Assembly: GCF_020520425.1 (NCBI RefSeq)
Contig: NC_079487.1
Coordinates: 127,370,385 to 127,434,384, forward strand
From: Spinacia oleracea
Taxonomy: Eukaryota; Streptophyta; Magnoliopsida; Caryophyllales; Amaranthaceae
DNA: 64,000 nt
Direction: 5' to 3'
The first letter of the stretch is position 1; each line of letters begins with the position of its first letter. This document shows, in pieces, positions 61,301 through 64,000 of the stretch. Both the position numbers and the translations under genes were made by a program. A model generated the notes under the pieces. That model had not been told where the DNA came from, ran no database searches, and was given only the letters and a program-made list of their open reading frames with translations.

Positions 61301-61720
61301 CCCATGCAAGACAGTTTGAGGAAGGAGTGGCCATCATTCACATGCCCACAAATTGGTAGAAAATTCTGGGTCCATGAATGGAACAAGCATGGAACATGCT
61401 CCAAATCAGTCCTGGGTGAAGTCGCTTACTTCAAGGCCGCTTTAGCTCTCAAGAACAGGGTCAATATCCTTGGAGCCCTTACAAGTGCTGGAATTCGACC
61501 AAACAACCAGTTATACTCTCTTAAGTCCGTTAAACAGGCAATTGCTAGGGGTACTGGTTTTCACCCTTGGGTTGTCTGTAACCGTAATTCTCAAGGTACT
61601 AGCCAGATTTGGCAGGTTGCTATGTGTGTCGATAGAACTGGCACCCGACTCATTAACTGCCCTTTCGTTCCCAAAGGACAGGGTGATTGTGAGTCCAGAA
61701 TCAAGTTTCCTTCTTACTAA
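58399..61720 (+). CDS. RNase T2-like protein, gene C of the trio, first catalytic His replaced
   Basis: Three exons (58399-58512, 58647-58802, 61295-61720) give 231 residues. The signal peptide is about residues 1-24 (LLIKFSVILSLSVVALA). The fold-defining residues are kept: FYFVQQW, CC after intron 1, and site [15 protein letters not shown] with His117, Glu118, Lys121 and His122. Site I, however, reads FSIYGLWPYF: residue 66 is Tyr (codon TAT at 58727-58729) where genes A and B have His. In the family this His acts in the acid-base pair, and its loss is known to go with loss of activity in RNase-related storage-type proteins. No stop or frameshift is seen, so the gene may encode an expressed pseudoenzyme. 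The C-terminal half is more basic than in A and B. Intron 2 is 2.5 kb and filled with MITEs. Introns match B. Confidence 0.9.
58931..59045 (+). repeat. 42-bp tandem repeat in RNase gene C intron 2
   Basis: Units at 58931-58972 and 58973-59014 and a partial third to 59045 share GAAACTTTA(A/T)CAGAGATTAT; differences are few. Confidence 0.85.
59478..59810. mobile_element. Stowaway-like MITE in gene C intron 2, with duplicated right end
   Basis: Left end CTCCCTCCGTATTTTTTTAA, right end TTAAATAAATACGGAGAGAG, TA on each side (59476-59477, 59811-59812). The last about 35 bases (GGCAAGTGTATC.CTTAAAT) are repeated just inside, so the right terminus is present twice. Confidence 0.78.
59834..60090. mobile_element. 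Stowaway-like MITE in gene C intron 2, second family
   Basis: Left end CTATTTCCGTTCTTAAATATT, then AGTCTGTTTTGAC; right end GAGACTAATATTCGAGAACT then GAGAGAG. TA on both sides. 257 bp. Confidence 0.65.
60165..60525. repeat. AT-rich element bordered by TGTACAATAAAT words
   Basis: The left side has ATGTACAATAAATATTGTA (from about 60174). At the right, 60481-60502 is a perfect 22-base palindrome built on TGTACAATAAA and its complement. A short direct doublet (AGTTACCTTTGTATAAG) lies at about 60226-60275. Ends are not defined and the family is unknown. Confidence 0.45.
60929..61254. mobile_element. Stowaway-like MITE in gene C intron 2, third family
   Basis: Left end CTCCCTCCGTCCCGGAATAC, right end TATTCCGGGACGGAGGGAG; TA on each side (60927-60928, 61255-61256). 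The termini are nearly perfect over about 22 bases, so this is a young insertion. It ends 40 bases before the exon 3 acceptor. Confidence 0.88.
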
Positions 61721-62780
61721 TTATAGAAAGCTTCCCTAGCTAGTCATGTAGCGTCCCATTTTTAGTGCTCGCTTATCTTATATATGTACGGAGGAGTACT
61801 AATGCTGTAGTTTCTTATCTGATCAACCTATGTAATACTCCCTACTTTTGTCTCTAAATTCTTGTTTTGTGTTACTAATAGCTTCTCATCATCGGGTTGC
61901 ATATGTGGAATATTAGTATCATTTTCTTCCAAAAACTGTAATTGATAAACAATGTATCCGCACCCAAAATCTCTACAAAAGCGCTACATCTATCGCAATT
62001 TGGATTATACACCCGGGTGCACAGTGCTCATTGTGCACCCTGTTGAACATTTATTGAAAATCTAATCAACATTGAGAACGATATCAATGTACATGTAGTA
62101 GTGAAATATTTAAACTATATGTTCTATGGATTTGAACTATATGTTCATTGGCTATATGTTCGGTCTTTGGGTATGAACAATATGTTCTTTGTATTTGAAT
62201 TATATGTTCTTTGTAAAACAGGCATTGTGCACCCTATGGTACCAACTTTTGAATCCCGTTTCCACGTATCCTCGATCGTATCCGTTTTCCATATATGTGC
62301 AACCTAACGCTACATCATGGATCTGTATTAATGTGAAAGATTTTAGGCCAACCTAAACAAAAGATCAACTTGCTTTAATCAAAACAACCAAAGTCTTAAT
62401 CACATTAATGTTCCCATGGAATTAAAATAAAATAATTAAACTTAAGTTCCAAAGTGCCCTTGACAAGTCAAATCCGAGAACCCTATTGGAACGATAGCCA
62501 TTCAAAATTATCCCCCACTTAACAACTACCCTAAGTACTAAAATGAACATCAACCTCACAATCCCTCCAAAAATCCTAGGCAAAGCAGCCTCATTTGTTC
62601 AACACCTCTCTTCTATTAATTTTTTTGTTTAATTTTCTTTATTTATTTGTATTGTAAAGCTTCAAGTGTTGAAGTGAACCACACAATAGAACCTAAAAAT
62701 CTAAAAGAAAACACGTAAAGTTGTCACTTGCCATACAAAAAAGAAACAATGTTTGGAATGACGTGTAAACTAACACCCCA
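61721..62780. other. Intergenic between RNase gene C and the BIC gene
   Basis: Contains the gene C 3' region, the GGGTGCACA repeat (62005-62245) and the BIC promoter. No gene. Confidence 0.45.
62005..62245. repeat. Repeat with GTGCACCC inverted ends
   Basis: ATACACCCGGGTGCACAGTG at the left, with GCTCATTGTGCACCCTG right after it, and GGCATTGTGCACCCTATGG at the right. The middle has several (G/A)AACTATATGTTC words. It looks like a small element with inverted ends and a repetitive core; the family is unknown. Confidence 0.5.
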
Positions 62781-62781
62781 C

Positions 62782-62789
62782 TTATATAC
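62782..62789 (+). promoter_or_regulatory. TATA-like box of the BIC gene
   Basis: TTATATAC, about 120 bases before the ATG, followed by a C/T-rich leader (TTTCTTTCTCTCCTC). Confidence 0.45.
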
Positions 62790-62906
62790 TCATTTCTTTC
62801 TCTCCTCAAATACTTATATTCTTCCTCACACCACTTCACAATTTCCAATCAAAATTAGAAAACACAAAGGAATTCTCAAAAGAAAAACAGGTGAATATCC
62901 AAACCA

Positions 62907-63051
62907 ATGGAAGATAAACAACCCCCCACAATGCAAATTCAAGTTAAAGTTGAAGAAACTCATCAAATACCCACCTCGTTGAGTCAAGAAAAAACCAGGT
63001 TTGACGCGCCCGGAAACGACGATCATCATCAACTACAACCGCAACAACAGC

Positions 63052-63110
<59 letters not shown>

Positions 63111-63434
63111 AAGCGGCCAAATGAGAGCAATAGTGAAGAACAGAAGAAACCAATAGTTGATCAAGAAAAGATGGAGAAAAGGAGTAATAGTAATAATAAT
63201 AATGTAGGAATATTGGGTCCAAGAGAGAGAATGAAGAGGCATAGAAGAGAGGTAGCAGGGAATGTTTGGATACCAGAAATGTGGGGCCAAGAAAATTTTC
63301 TCAAAGATTGGACTGATTGTTCAGCGTTCGATGCTTCTTTGGTGCATCAAAATATAATGCTAGCTCGAGCTTCTTTAATGGAGGAGAGAAGAAGATCTAA
63401 TTCCACTACTCTCACTGTAGAAAATAGCTGTTAG
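62907..63434 (+). CDS. BIC1: BIC-type blue-light inhibitor of cryptochromes, with polyglutamine tract
   Basis: Intronless frame of 175 residues; the first ATG is used. Residues 104-150 hold the conserved cryptochrome-interacting region: [31 protein letters not shown] and CSAFDASLV, as in Arabidopsis BIC1/BIC2 (family pattern GRERLKRHR..VAG.VWIP..WGQE.LLKDW.DC..FD). BIC proteins bind photoactivated CRY2 in the nucleus, block its dimerisation and so damp blue-light responses; their transcription is light-induced. The N-terminal half is low complexity, with 23 consecutive glutamines at residues 46-68 and an NNNN run near 96-99. The rest (residues 69-100) is charged and probably disordered. BIC1 rather than BIC2 is a guess; both share the region. 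The polyQ tract is unusual for the family as I know it. Confidence 0.9.
63042..63110 (+). repeat. CAA/CAG microsatellite coding for polyglutamine
   Basis: Twenty-three in-frame glutamine codons, nearly all CAA, inside the BIC gene. Long valine/leucine-like frames on the other strand are its shadow. The tract is likely length-polymorphic. Confidence 0.9.
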
Positions 63435-64000
63435 TTTTCTTATTACTATTGCTTTTTATTTCCCCCTTCTTTTCCCGTTGTTAATATAAATTTGTTTACA
63501 AAGATAAAAGATCATATACGTATACAAGTATTATTTATGTGTACAAACGAAATGTGTGTTCGTTTGCACGTAATTGATTTTATTAGCATGATAGTACATG
63601 TGGTTTCTAATTTATACATTTATTTACATAAAATATATAAAAAAGCTAAGAGATTATCAAGCTATTCAAGTACTGATGTTTGTTAGCTATATCATTGAGG
63701 CTATGGCCTATTACTGTTTACAATATGTGAAATTTTCGACTTTTCGCCCCCATTTGTAATTTGTATTGACTTATTTGTACAAAAATCAAGAGAAAAGTAG
63801 AGCTATACAAATTAAAAAAACCAAAGTACAATGTCCTATGCATTGATGTTGTAGTTCTTCCAAGTTATTGCATTTTAGCTAAGCAAGATTGGAACACTTT
63901 TGGGGTGAACTTCTCCTTCTTTGTCGAACCCCTGCAACAATGGTTGCAATCTAACCTAACCCACAGCTCCTCCACTTCCCACACAACCACCAACCTCCCT
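63435..64000. other. Region after BIC; possible gene end at the window edge
   Basis: 63435-63860 is AT-rich, presumably 3' UTR and spacer. On the minus strand 63865-63999 is an open frame of 44 codons plus stop that runs off the window (ending KFTPKVFQSCLAKMQ). An acceptor-like TTGTTGCAG also occurs on that strand near 63930. I do not recognise the product, and the frame may be chance. Confidence 0.3.

Noticed and set aside
46607-61720. RNase trio as a self-incompatibility (S-RNase) locus
   Set aside because: Sequence motifs and tandem arrangement fit S-like RNases; no F-box genes are next to them, and S-RNase function cannot be claimed.
62944-63290. Long minus-strand frames with valine or leucine runs
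   Set aside because: They are shadows of the CAA microsatellite in the BIC gene and have no independent features.

Overview
This is plant nuclear DNA. It is AT-rich, with GT-AG introns and plant-specific gene families: RING-CH plus a plant C-terminal extension, CLE peptide, GDA1/CD39 apyrase, MES esterase, S-like RNase T2 and BIC. It is dense in small DNA transposons. The recurring word ACTCCGTA/TACGGAGT and the Stowaway-like CTCCCTCCGT termini suggest a Caryophyllales genome such as the spinach/beet/quinoa group, but that is inference and no species is claimed.

Layout. Positions 1-20.7 kb are gene-poor and repeat-rich: two Helitron 3' ends, Harbinger/Tourist, Stowaway and Mutator-like MITEs, several hAT elements with clear 8-bp target duplications, and a decayed L1-type LINE (about 13.2-16.2 kb) that carries three later transposon insertions. 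A CLE45-type peptide gene lies on the minus strand at about 20.8-21.1 kb. A seven-coding-exon RING-CH membrane E3 ligase gene lies on the minus strand at 24.1-28.1 kb. A 1.8-kb Mutator-like element with a tandem array of hairpin-forming units (29.5-31.3 kb) ends about 370 bp before an eight-exon apyrase gene (APY6-like, + strand, 31.7-42.3 kb). Two apyrase introns are swollen by a MITE, a LINE fragment and other repeats. A three-exon methylesterase (- strand, 43.6-44.7 kb) converges on it.

Three tandem RNase T2 (S-like ribonuclease) genes, all on +, follow at 46.6-47.7, 49.2-50.6 and 58.4-61.7 kb. The first two keep both catalytic histidines. The third has tyrosine in place of the first catalytic histidine but is otherwise intact, so it looks like a possible pseudoenzyme. 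The first also has one intron more than the other two. The window ends with a BIC-type cryptochrome inhibitor gene (62.9-63.4 kb) carrying a 23-residue polyglutamine run.

The genes are unrelated single-copy neighbours apart from the RNase trio; no metabolic cluster is evident. The points most worth following are the His-to-Tyr RNase paralogue, the hairpin-array Mutator-like element next to the apyrase promoter, and the nested, datable transposon stack in the LINE. Exon boundaries were worked out by hand from GT/AG sites, reading frame and family conservation, with no transcript data.
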